In this document: positions 9,757 to 19,600 of the stretch, piece by piece | Layout: each line of letters begins with the position of its first letter | Numbering within the stretch: the first letter of the stretch is position 1 | Origin: Lepisosteus oculatus | Lineage: Eukaryota; Chordata; Actinopteri; Semionotiformes; Lepisosteidae | Assembly: GCF_040954835.1 (NCBI RefSeq) | Contig: NW_027167685.1 | Span: 62,001-126,000, forward strand | Direction of reading: 5' to 3' | DNA: 64,000 nucleotides | The notes under the pieces: model-generated | The model's input: the letters and a program-made list of their open reading frames with translations, nothing else | What the model was told of the DNA's origin: nothing | Databases searched by the model: none | Position numbers and translations under genes: made by a program

Positions 9757-10990
9757 TCCAGCGGTATAGTATTGCAGTGAGACAGCACGATGCCTGCAAG
9801 ACTATGTCACGCTAAACGCCACAGATTGTGTTTGTCCGTTCGTGTCAGTCGTCCTGCAACCACGGGAAGTGGGACACAAACATGCTGCAATGCTTTCAGG
9901 ACGTTAGGATTTGTTTATGCAACATCCGAGAAGAGTACTTGTGGCTTGAATGTGAACTGTACGTGCCCGCCCCCTTTCCTCTGTAGTGCATGAGTTCCTC
10001 CCGGCATGCCCTTCGTCATTGTTCTGTCATCTTGTATTTAAAGGGTTGTATTTCTGCTGCTGAAAATAAGCAACGGTTTTCTCACAACGCCCTTTGTTTC
10101 CGACGGAGCCCTTGTCTGTCATGAAATTCTTCAAAACCTCAAGCTAGAAGAAGAAGACGACAAATATGAAGCGTTACAGCAACGACATGCCATGAGACGA
10201 TTGATAACGATTTCCGTAGGATCCCCGCGGTTGCCTGGCAACCGTCAGCTTTGCGCAGTGGCAGTATCGTAGCCTGTGAGGTTTAGCCGAGGCGCGATTA
10301 TTACTAGTTGAAAAATTTTCCCAATATCCCCCTTCCGCCGGTTTGCAATACAATCGGCGAAAGCAATTTTTGACAGTCTCGTCAGAGACTGAGCAAGGTG
10401 TTTAAAGACAGATTTTGTCATGGTGACATCATGATAGAAAGAAACAAGCTTGTTACGTTTCCACAGAAACGCTTTTTATCTCTTTCAGCGTTATGCAGAG
10501 AACAGCGTCTGTCGAGATCACTTTTGAGTCAGCGCGAAACGCCGTGTGCTGTCAGTTTGATTTCATATTGCTTGTAGCGGCGCCCGGCTTTTGTCTGTCA
10601 AACGTTAGGTTGCGCTTCTTCATGCTGCATCGTCGGCATGAGTGGAGCTTTATAAACGTCTGTACTTACTGCGCCCCATAAGAAATCGTTTGTCCCCGTT
10701 CAAAAGAGATTGTGCGATGTCCTGCAGCAAACCTTTGACAGTTTGAAAAGAGGAATTTATTCTGCTTCCTGTGCGTGCAGTAGTTACAAAGTTGAACGCC
10801 TTTACACGATCTGCTGCAGTTTTCAGTGGGCGGGCTTTGTCAAATGGCTTGGAAAAACGCACTGTGTTTCGGCTCGGGAAACATCATGAGCAGTGTCCTG
10901 CATGTTTTCTGTGTATAGCTGTCTTTTAACGCATACAGAATTCATTCGAAATCATTGATTTCTCCAATTAACAAGGGTCCCTTAAAGGAT
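9757..10990. repeat. Unit B copy 1 (U4-bearing spacer)
   Basis: Matches 26870-28068 in direct orientation: the palindrome arm, the U4 gene and downstream spacer ending at 'ccaattaacaagggtccctt'. It lacks the tRNA-Gly(TCC) portion that follows in the other copies, and leads instead to the 'cacagatgcgcaaag' spacer. Confidence 0.85.
10247..10392 (+). ncRNA. U4 spliceosomal snRNA, diverged copy
   Basis: U4 pairs with U6 in the spliceosome. This copy begins AGCTTTGCGCAGTGGCAGTA, has the stem I/5' stem-loop region (GAGGTTTAGCCGAGGCGCG, ATTATTACTAGTTGAAAA), a central hairpin, the Sm site AATTTTTG at 10366-10373 and the closing GACAGTCTC/GAGACTG hairpin. Length (~146 nt) fits the family. Compared with the copy at 27364 it carries several changes (ATTACT for ATTGCT, AAAATTTT for AAACTTTT), so it may be a variant or a pseudogene. 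Confidence 0.9.
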
Positions 10991-11239
10991 GAGTCAAAGT
11001 AACGTCTAATCGGATTAGTTTCCTTAGAGCTGGTTCAGAGTTTGCTCAAGAGTTTACCTTTCACAGATGCGCAAAGAAGAATGTTGGGGGTGCACGCTTC
11101 AAAGCTCCTTACAGCTGTAGGGAGTGATTCGAGACGATTCGTGGCGTGTGCTCGTTCCCATATACCGTACGCCCCGGGGTGCAGTGCTAGGATGACATAC
11201 AATACCGCTTGGGCACGTAACGGCGTTATATGCAAGTGC

Positions 11240-11620
11240 GGGACGTGAGGGTTTTCGTTTGTTCGTTTTGTTTTGCTCTGCTTTGCTTTGTTTCGTGGTC
11301 AAGAGGTGTAAGGTAAGTCGTAATCCAGGGAGAACACTGGTGGCAAACAGTCCGAGGTGAGAGGCGAGGTCCAAAGTCGAAAAGGCAGAAGGGGAGTCCA
11401 ATATCCAGAATAAACAAGGTAATGGAAAAACGCCAGGTAGAGCTCTCAAGGAGCAGACTCAATACCGAGCAGCGGGAAGCAGGTAAAGATGGTAAAAATA
11501 GCACTGCGTACCGCACGGTGGAGTGTGTGCAGGTGGGTAAACTCGTGCGGCAGCGTTTGTTAATAATCACCCACTGCTGGTGCTGATTAGATCGCTTATG
11601 AGTTGGTCTTAACTGCCTGG
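11240..11620. other. Unidentified spacer between units B and A
   Basis: Begins with a run of 'gttttg/ctttg' repeats, then a segment rich in 'ccaggta', 'gtccaaagtcg' and similar short words. It occurs once in the window and resembles the degenerate interior of a DNA transposon, but no diagnostic domain or terminal repeat is visible. Confidence 0.3.
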
Positions 11621-12336
11621 CGGTCATGACAAGCTCCTCTTTAAGCTGTGGTTTAGTTTTGCATTCATGTGTTTCTAGAGCAGTTATTTATGGGGGTGGG
11701 TGGGTCTTTCACAGAGGCTCAGGACAAATCCCCCACATGAAATTTTACTGTGTGCGTTCAGACAGTCACAGGTCAAGAGCCAGGCAGGAGGACAATGGAC
11801 AGAAGAGCCAACGAACTAAAAATAAAAGAACGAATATGAAAAAGCCACCATCTTTTTCTTTTTGACATTTTCCGACTTTCATGCAAGCCAGGACAAAGTT
11901 GCTCGTAGCTACTTGTGGATTCAAATACTCTATCGAGTGCTTTGATGAGTTTTTGCAATTTGATTGTCGTCCTGTCAGCCTGTTTCTGTTTTTTTTTTCA
12001 ATCTAGTGATGGAAAGTAAGAGGGAAATGATGGAGCAATCAATAACCGCTCCGGAAAAATGGCAGAAAGAAATGGCCCGTCACTAAGGACATTTGTGAAG
12101 CAGAGGAGTGACATCACCACAAAGGCGACTTATTCTGCTGATCGTTTTGGTGAATAATGATTGAGGTGCGTTAAGAGAAAGGTAGCTGCGTCAGCATGCT
12201 TAGGCTGCAAAGGATCAAGCAAAGGTTTACTCCATGCTGAAAAGAGAAGAAAAGAAGCACAACGTTTCGACTGTGGAGCCTTCTGCGCCATCTTCTTTAG
12301 CGGTGATGATGTTTACATTGGAAAAACGGAGACATG

Positions 12337-12343
12337 CGTCCCT

Positions 12344-12404
<61 letters not shown>

Positions 12405-12410
12405 AGAGAC
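12337..12410 (-). tRNA. tRNA-Asn(GTT), unit A copy 1
   Basis: A 74-nt cloverleaf with every stem paired: acceptor GTCTCTG/CAGGGAC, anticodon stem TTCGG/CCGAA with loop CTGTTAA, T-arm GGTGG/CCACC. Looks functional. Confidence 0.95.
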
Positions 12411-12653
12411 TGACGGCCGCTTGTGCTCCCTACATTTGCAGGTTTATGGTCAAAGAAAACAATCACTTGCGCTTCTTGCAGCCGGCAATCTTTTTCCACT
12501 GACAACCAAGAAATGGATTTCATCTTTCACAAGCTGTATGGATTTCTTCAAAAACAAGTTATTCCAGAAAGGAAATGAATTCTTGCATTAAACTGAACCA
12601 AGCTGTACATGTTTGTCTGAAATGATACATTCGGCACAACAAGACACGGAGAG

Positions 12654-12727
12654 AGGCACCGCTGGTATTCAGACCCAGGATCGCCTGCTTACTAGGCGGG
12701 CACTTTAAGCCACTAGGGAACAGCGCC
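12654..12727 (-). tRNA. tRNA-Thr(AGT)-like, unit A copy 1
   Basis: Anticodon arm CCGCC-TAGTAAG-CAGGCG-like and T-stem of tRNA-Thr(AGT) are clear. The D-arm is altered (GTTCCCTAGTGGCTTAAAG) and the T-loop reads TCTGAAT instead of TTCGAAT. All four unit-A copies share these changes, so they predate the duplication. Function is doubtful. Confidence 0.7.
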
Positions 12728-13570
12728 AGCGGAGCACCGCGCTTTTACAGACACTTGGACACATCTGTGTTCGGTGTGCACTTAACCTGCTCTCTGAGCC
12801 CGTTGCCTCCGTCCCATTTAATAGCAGAACTGACGCCAAGAGAAATGATGAGAAATGGCATTTATCGGGCACTTTTCATGTCCAAGCTGTGCATTCTTTG
12901 GCGACACCATTTTTTCTTTTGTTTAATTTCTATACTTATTCATAGAATAAAAACGATATGTCATGTACTGTAAGGGAAATGTCTGTTTTTTTTTAATGGG
13001 GAAAGCTAGCACCACTAAATGTTGTGTTTAGAAGAAGTGATTTAACATGACACGTGACCTAATTTACCGGAGCAAAAGCTCACCCAGCAAGCCCTGCTTT
13101 ACTTCTACAGGAGAGAAGTATTGTAGAGTCTGCAAGATGTTCAGCTGGGTAGCTACGTCAGCATGCCTCGGCTGCAAAGGAACAAGCAATAGGTTTATTG
13201 CATGCTGAAAAGAGAAGAACGGAAACACAGCGTTTCGACTGTGAGGTCTTCTCACACCTGAAGAAGCCTCACACCTGTAAAAGGCTCCATGGTTTTCTTT
13301 CTTCTCTTTTCAACATGGAATACACCTATTGTCTGCAAGATGTGACAATTTCATGGTGTTTTGGAAGAAAACCTTTTTTCTTTGAATTCAAAATCAATCG
13401 GAATTTCAGCACGACACATCAACACTTTTTCTGTTTTAAGGAGATGATATTTTAAACCTGATAAAAATAGTAGGAAACGCAAGTTTCTTGCTGTGAAAAT
13501 TTAGATGGGGAAGTGTACTACTAGTAGCAGTGTAGAGCTCTCTGTGGTGGAGTGCAAGCGCATGTTCTAT

Positions 13571-13643
13571 GGGCCAGTGGCGTAATGGATAACGCGTCTG
13601 ACTTCGGATCAGAAGATTGTGGGTTCGAGTCCTGCCTGGCTCG
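13571..13643 (+). tRNA. tRNA-Arg(TCG), unit A copy 1
   Basis: A 73-nt cloverleaf: acceptor GGGCCAG/CTGGCTC, D-arm GCGTAATGGATAACGC, anticodon stem TCTGA/TCAGA with loop CTTCGGA, T-loop TTCGAGT. Two G-U pairs sit in the T-stem. The cleanest of the four Arg copies. Confidence 0.92.
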
Positions 13644-13945
13644 TGAGGCTTTTAAACCTCTCAGGTTCCTCGGTAACAGGTTGCCGTCATGTATATGAAC
13701 TATAGAAAAGCATTTGCCACAACCCGTAAATTAGCACGCAAGTGCGGGCTAGTGAACACAGAACTGTATGGAGATCATCTCCAGCTCCGAGCTCAATTGC
13801 AATGAAAAAACATGCAGAACAGAACTGGAGAGCAGCTGAATTTGTGCTCGGTAGGGTGGGGAGGACTCAGCATTGCTATTGTTCTAATTGGCATGAACTG
13901 CAGGGGATCTGAATCAGAACATGTCAGTTAGTTCGATCATTGCGT

Positions 13946-14452
13946 TGTAGTGGAAATCTAATGAGTTAATTGATTCTTAAAAATGTAGAGAGCTTTGCAA
14001 AAAAATATATTGGTGCTTTTAGATAATATTTCAAGGATATAACTGCTATGCTACAGTATGTGCAGAATTTTAGAAAACAGTTCGTCAACAAAGTACACTG
14101 TTTGGGTTAGTTTAGAAGACAATGTACCAAAACAATATATGCTGTCTGGGTCATTAGAATTAGCTGAAAGTAACAGATAAACTTTGAATAACAAATCTAG
14201 TGTTTTTCTCTCGCTCTATGAGGTAATTTGTTTTCTTTTAGAGAAAGGGGAAGTTTTAGAAGGGACCAAGTGCTGAACTTTTTTTTACAGCGCAACGTCT
14301 TATAAAACCCTGTACTGCTTGTAACTAACTGAGTCTCTGATGCACTTTGCGAAGTGGCAGCAGGGCTCCCAATATTGCAATATTGAAATAAAGACCTTAC
14401 TCAGGTGAGAACTCTCTCTTGTGGCTTCCTTGATAGTTAAATTTCCACGACA
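13946..14452 (+). repeat. 5' LTR of provirus A
   Basis: A 507-bp LTR, TG...CA ends ('tgtagtgg' to 'ccacgaca'). It holds a TATA box at 14301-14307 (TATAAAA) and a polyadenylation signal AATAAA at 14387-14392, giving a short R region as in gammaretroviruses. Confidence 0.95.
14301..14307 (+). promoter_or_regulatory. TATA box of 5' LTR
   Basis: TATAAAA about 85 bases upstream of the AATAAA signal, the usual U3/R arrangement. Transcription would start roughly 25-30 bases downstream. Confidence 0.8.
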
Positions 14453-14455
14453 GTT

Positions 14456-14473
14456 TGGGGGCTCGTCCGGGAT
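14456..14473 (+). promoter_or_regulatory. Primer binding site, tRNA-Pro type
   Basis: TGGGGGCTCGTCCGGGAT is the 18-base complement of the tRNA-Pro 3' end, the same primer class used by murine leukaemia-type viruses. It lies three bases after the LTR. Confidence 0.95.
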
Positions 14474-14608
14474 CACAAACCTGAACGCGGACGGCTGCTG
14501 AAACTCCATCCGGGCCCGGACAATTTTAGAAAATTGGACGAACCTCGGAGGATAAACTGTTTGTCCTTCCTGAGACGCGTCTGGAGAATTCACGGCTGTC
14601 TGACGTCA

Positions 14609-14614
14609 GTAAGT
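14609..14614 (+). promoter_or_regulatory. Probable splice donor for env mRNA
   Basis: GTAAGT, a consensus 5' splice site, in the leader after 'ctgtctgacgtca'. The same stretch survives in the relic at 40725-40750. It is a good candidate donor for the subgenomic env transcript. Confidence 0.65.
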
Positions 14615-14829
14615 GATCCTTTTAACGAAATTTTGTTTTGAAACGATTTATAAGATTAATTTCTGCGGTTTTATAGCAGAGAAAGAGGAGGCCGGTGAGG
14701 GTGTTGTCACGCGGGCGGTTTGATGAGTCCGGGACTCATAAAGAACTTATCTTAACACAGACGTGTGGTTTTTGCTCTGCGGAGTAGTTAATGTGATAAG
14801 GTTCTAAAGTAAGGCACCGATCGGTAAAA

Positions 14830-16614
14830 ATGGGAAATGAAAATTCGAAGACGAAAACAGGACCGAGCGGTCCAGCGAAGTACATGTACAGGGAATTTGG
14901 AGAAAGGGGAATAAAGTGTCTTCCGTTGTGGAGTAAGTTAGGTTTTCCAGAAAATGGTAGTTTTAGTACCAAGCAGATACAACAACTAGAAGAACAGTTA
15001 AAAGAAAAAGAGAAGAAGGGAAATAAGAAAGTCGATTGGAAGTGTTTTGAGTTGTGGAAAATTGAGGCGCAAGTTAGAGAAAGACAAAGTACGTCAGGCA
15101 ATAGTGGAAAGAAAACTGAAACGCCCATGAATATAGTGGGAAGAGAATATGGGTTAATATACTGTCAACCTTTTTCCGACAATATGTCAGTATGGACAAA
15201 TGAGAGATGGCCCCGTGTAGGTAGTTTTCAGCCATGGGCCATACAATTATTACACGAAATGACAGATTCACCTAACCCAGAGGGAGATCCCGGGTGGGAT
15301 TTTAAATATATGTGCAGATGTGTATGTGTATGGGAGGAGTGTGCTAGGAAGCATGGATCAGGATGGGGTCAAAAACCTGAACAGATGATGTTGAGCACTA
15401 CTAAAGTGTATCCCGAATTGGATTGTCTTGCAGTAGCTATTGCTCCTGAGACTACCCCTCCGTCGCCTCCACCATATGGGGAGGGCCGGCCGGCTTCTCC
15501 GTATAATAGGCGACGGGATGAGAAAAAGGGTGACGCGGAGGGGATGCTCTCGCCTTCCCGCACAAGGAGAGGAGTGCGGTATGGAGGGGGTCGCTCTGCA
15601 GATACTTCTGCCATTCCGCGTCCCCAGTCTATGGAGGAGGGAGAGGGGGTGCTCCACATGCCAATGATTGAATGTCCTAATCCCCGCACCGGTGAAAATG
15701 AGGAACCTACTGTCCTCGTTTATCGCCCATGGAAATTAAGTGAGTTGGCGGCAGTTATAGGGGAGCTGCCAAACCCCAAAACCAATGGGCGTAAGTACAC
15801 AACAGCCCTGAGACGGCTAGTAGCACAAAGCAGACCCACGAGTGGAGAGCTAGAGACTGTTTTTATAAAAACTTTGAAGCTTGAGTATAGTGACGTAAGA
15901 GGAGAGGGTCAAGATGAGTTTAGCCCTGACCACCCATACAGCAGCGACGCTGGCAGTATCTATCAGACCCAGCTTAATGCCATATGTCGCAGAATAGAGG
16001 CTAAATATACGGGGAAAGTGGATTGGGTAGTGCTAAGACAATGTAACCAGAAACCTGAGGAAACCTGTAATGACTACTTGGAGAGATTGACTCCTCTCTT
16101 CAGTAATCTAAGTGGCCTGTCTGAACCCTCAGCAGGAGAGGCAGGATCAGTTTATGAAACCCAACTCACTAACCTTTTTGTAGAGGGACTGCTTCCAGAA
16201 ATAAGTGGCATGGTAAAAGCTACCTGTATAGGCTGGGACACTGCCCGATTAGCAGAAGTATGTCGCCATGCTTATCATGCTGAAAGACAGCTCACAGACA
16301 AGAGAGAGCGAAAAGCCCGAAAGGATTATTATCAGCTTCACCAGCTGCAAATGGCTCAGTTACAATTTTACCAGGGTGACCAGAACAGAGGGAGAGGACA
16401 GCGCGCCCGGCGTGGCCGAAGAGGAAGAAGCAAAAGCCCGAGAGGGGACTTCCAGACTTGCTTCAAGTGTGGACAGACGGGACACTGGGCTCGTGACTGC
16501 CCTGAACACAACACAGCGAAACGGAGAAGCGGCGGCGACAACTGGGACCTACCACCACCACCTCCACCTGAGGTAACCGTGAGCTCACCCTGGCAGGAGG
16601 GAAAAAGGGATTGA
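14830..16614 (+). CDS. gag: Gag polyprotein of provirus A
   Basis: A 594-residue structural polyprotein that would assemble the virion core at the plasma membrane. It begins MGNENSK, a myristoylation context typical of matrix. A PPPY late domain lies at residues 213-216 in a proline-rich linker before the capsid region. A single CCHC zinc knuckle is present near the C-terminus (C544, C547, H552, C557), flanked by an RGRGQRARRGRRGRSK-type basic stretch, as in a gammaretroviral nucleocapsid. The frame ends in UGA at 16612-16614, and pol continues in the same frame. No internal stop or frameshift. Capsid identity is inferred from position. Confidence 0.95.
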   Translation: MGNENSKTKTGPSGPAKYMYREFGERGIKCLPLWSKLGFPENGSFSTKQIQQLEEQLKEKEKKGNKKVDWKCFELWKIEAQVRERQSTSGNSGKKTETPMNIVGREYGLIYCQPFSDNMSVWTNERWPRVGSFQPWAIQLLHEMTDSPNPEGDPGWDFKYMCRCVCVWEECARKHGSGWGQKPEQMMLSTTKVYPELDCLAVAIAPETTPPSPPPYGEGRPASPYNRRRDEKKGDAEGMLSPSRTRRGVRYGGGRSADTSAIPRPQSMEEGEGVLHMPMIECPNPRTGENEEPTVLVYRPWKLSELAAVIGELPNPKTNGRKYTTALRRLVAQSRPTSGELETVFIKTLKLEYSDVRGEGQDEFSPDHPYSSDAGSIYQTQLNAICRRIEAKYTGKVDWVVLRQCNQKPEETCNDYLERLTPLFSNLSGLSEPSAGEAGSVYETQLTNLFVEGLLPEISGMVKATCIGWDTARLAEVCRHAYHAERQLTDKRERKARKDYYQLHQLQMAQLQFYQGDQNRGRGQRARRGRRGRSKSPRGDFQTCFKCGQTGHWARDCPEHNTAKRRSGGDNWDLPPPPPPEVTVSSPWQEGKRD

Positions 16615-16674
16615 CGTTCATCGCAAGCTGAGGTAGGGCCTGAGGGCACCGAGACTTTTATCCTACCTGCCCTC
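16612..16674 (+). promoter_or_regulatory. UGA readthrough site with H-type pseudoknot
   Basis: After the gag UGA (16612-16614) and a 16-nt spacer comes AGGTAGG (16631-16637), which pairs with CCTACCT (16662-16668). The loop contains GAGGGC (16642-16647), which pairs with GCCCTC (16669-16674) directly after the first stem. This is the classical H-type topology (loop 1 of 4 nt, loop 2 of 14 nt), comparable to the pseudoknot that drives UAG suppression in murine leukaemia virus. Pairing was found by eye. Confidence 0.75.
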
Positions 16675-19600
16675 TCTTCCCCTTCCCAGCTACCCAAGAT
16701 CACTTTATACATAAATGGAGATCCTTATGAGTTTTTAGTGGATACTGGAGCCACGCATTCGTTACTCAGAGACAATATCTATAGATTCGACCCCTCCTCA
16801 AAATCCATTTTAACAATAGGGGTAACGGGTAATCCCACAAAGTCTTATTTTACTGCACCCCTGACAGTGGAATGCCAGCAGCATGGGTTTGGGCCTGGTA
16901 ACCACTCCTTCCTCCTTTCCAAAGAGTGCCCTGTTAATCTGTGTGGCAGAGATTTGCTCTGCAAAATGGGCCTCACCATTGTCTGTTCAGAAAAAGGGCT
17001 TGAGCTAACCCGCAATGAAAATTGCTTGCCACGCACCATGTTAATGCAACACTCACCCACGGTCCCTGATTACTACTACAGCTGGGACTTAGTGCAGGAT
17101 GAGGAACAAACACCACAGCTTCTTTTACAAGAAATAAAAAGACTGTGGTCAGGCCAAGGTGATTTTCAAGACGTGAACAATTTGCATTGTACAGCAAGGG
17201 TTAGTTTTGCAGGTCCAGATGAAGAATTTGAGGCAGCGTGGTCCAGGAATGGACAGTGTAGTGACAGGATAAAAAGCAATGGGTATTTAATTTCGACAGA
17301 CTTTGCAGCGTTAGCTATTACCTTAACAGAGGAGCAGAAGACACTTTATCGAGCGGGAACGCACCCTCATGTTTCCCTTGCTAAAGCATCAGGTTTTCGC
17401 TGGCAGGACGTGGGCAGTTTTGTCCAACGGTGTGTTGAGAGCTGTTCGTGGTCAGCTCCAGACTGGAGGGGAGTTAAATATAATGCCACCCTCCAGGCCA
17501 GTTGGTGCCCATACTCAGCAATCCTTCAGACCTGGAGGACGGTGCATCTCACGGCTCCAGATGATCAGATGGGTGCATTGTTTGTGTCCACCTCTGTTGA
17601 CACCTCCCATCCCGCACTAGAGGGGGTGCCCAGCTCCCTCTGGGCGGCTCACAAATATGATGTGGGATTAATGGAGGGGGCTTCCCCGCTCGAAGTAAAA
17701 CCCAAGTCCACCTATAGGCCGAGTAAGCCCCAGTATCCGCTCAGGCCAGACGCTGAGGTTGGGCTTAAACCTGTGATCGAACAGCTGGTCGCCACAGGAA
17801 TTTTGATTCCCTGCCCAACATCTCCCTGTAACACTCCGCTGTTCCCCGTGAAAAAGGCTGATGGGGAATCCTGGCGCCCTGTACAAGATTTAAGAGCAGT
17901 AAATGATGCCATATATGCTCGAGCTCCTGTTGTTCCAAATCCAACCACTATTTTGTCATCTATCCCCGGGGACTCAAAGGTTTTTTCTGTAATAGATTTG
18001 GCAAATGCATTTTTTAGTATCCCAGTACACTCTGAGTCCCAGTTCTGGTTTGCTTTCACGTTTCAAGGAAAAAAGTATACTTGGACTCGTATGCCTCAGG
18101 GGTATGCCGAGGCTCCTACTATATTTTCCTCTGCATTGCAGGACTGTCTCTCAGGGTTTGGGTTTAAAAACGGTAGTACACTAGTGCAATATGTTGATGA
18201 TTTGTTGATTTGCTCTCCGAGTGAAAGCGCTTGCGTTCAGGATACTAAAGATCTTTTAAATTATCTTGCCAGTACTGGAAATAAAGTTTCACTATCAAAG
18301 CTGCAGCTTGTAAAAAAGAATGTACGATATTTAGGTCATGACATTTCTGAAAATTCACGCTCCATTGGCACAGAGCGAATAACTGCGATCCAAAAAATTC
18401 CAAAACCCCGCACCAAGAAGGAGATGATGTCCTTCTTAGGCTGCACAGGTTACTGTAGGGCGTGGATACCCGGGTATGCAAAACTAGCACAGCCATTGTC
18501 TGACATGGCACACACCTCAGGCCTGAATATGACTGACAGACTGACTTGGACTGAAGAAAAGGAAAACGCTTTTGTTGAACTCAAGACTGCACTGATGTCT
18601 GCCCCTGCTTTGGGCATTCCTGATATGACAAAGGGGTTCACTTTATGTGTTGACGAGAAGGCTGGTTTCTACAGTGCTGTCCTTTTACAGGAGCACGGAG
18701 ACCGGCTTAAACCAGTTGCTTATTATTCTCAGCGACTGACCTCTGTAACCAGAGGCCTCCCAGCCTGTCTACAAGCTGTAGCAGCAGCAGCTGCAGCTGT
18801 CATGGCCTCTGCCTCTTTGGTTTGTTATCGTCCGCTGAAGCTTTTGGTTCCACATGCTGTGGCTTCTATCCTCCTTCAGAGTAAAACTTCACATTTCTCT
18901 TCCGCGTCTACTCTTCACTACCATCATGTCCTTTTATCTTTGCCACATGTTACTATCGAGCGATGCACAGTGTTAAACCCTGCAACCTTGTTGCCCACTC
19001 AGGACGAGGGGGAGCCACATGATTGCCTGGCGGCCATCACCTCTCAGGTAACGCCCAGGCAGGATCTCTCTTCTTCTCCCCTTCCTAACTCTGAGTTGCT
19101 TTTCTATGTTGATGGGTCAGCTCGTAAGGACCCGACTACTGGATTGAGTCATGTGGGGTATGCAGTGGTCTCCGACCACTCCACTGTCGAAGCTGCTAGC
19201 CTCCCTTCGCATTTATCTGCCCAGGCAGCTGAACTTTTGGCTTTAACAAGGGCCTGTGTCCTGGCAACCGGAAAGTCAGTTACTATTTACACTGATAGTA
19301 GATACGCTTTTGGGGTTGTGCATGACTTCGGTACTCTCTGGAAGAATAGGGGGTTTCTCACCTCACAGGGCATGCCGATCCAACACTCCCTCCTGGTAAG
19401 CAATTTGCTCGAGGCTATTTTGTTACCTAGCTCTATTGCTGTGTGCAAGTGTGCAGCACACACCCACTTGCCGGATGAGATTTCAAGAGGCAACTCCAGA
19501 GCCGATGCTGCAGCAAAGGCGGCTGCAGTATCCCCTTTTTCTTCTGCACTTTTACTTCCCCTTCTCAGCCCTGAGCCCGCAATGGCTTCACTATCTGACA

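Noticed and set aside
11240-11620. Possible DNA transposon interior
   Set aside because: No terminal repeats, no transposase words and no second copy in the window to define ends.
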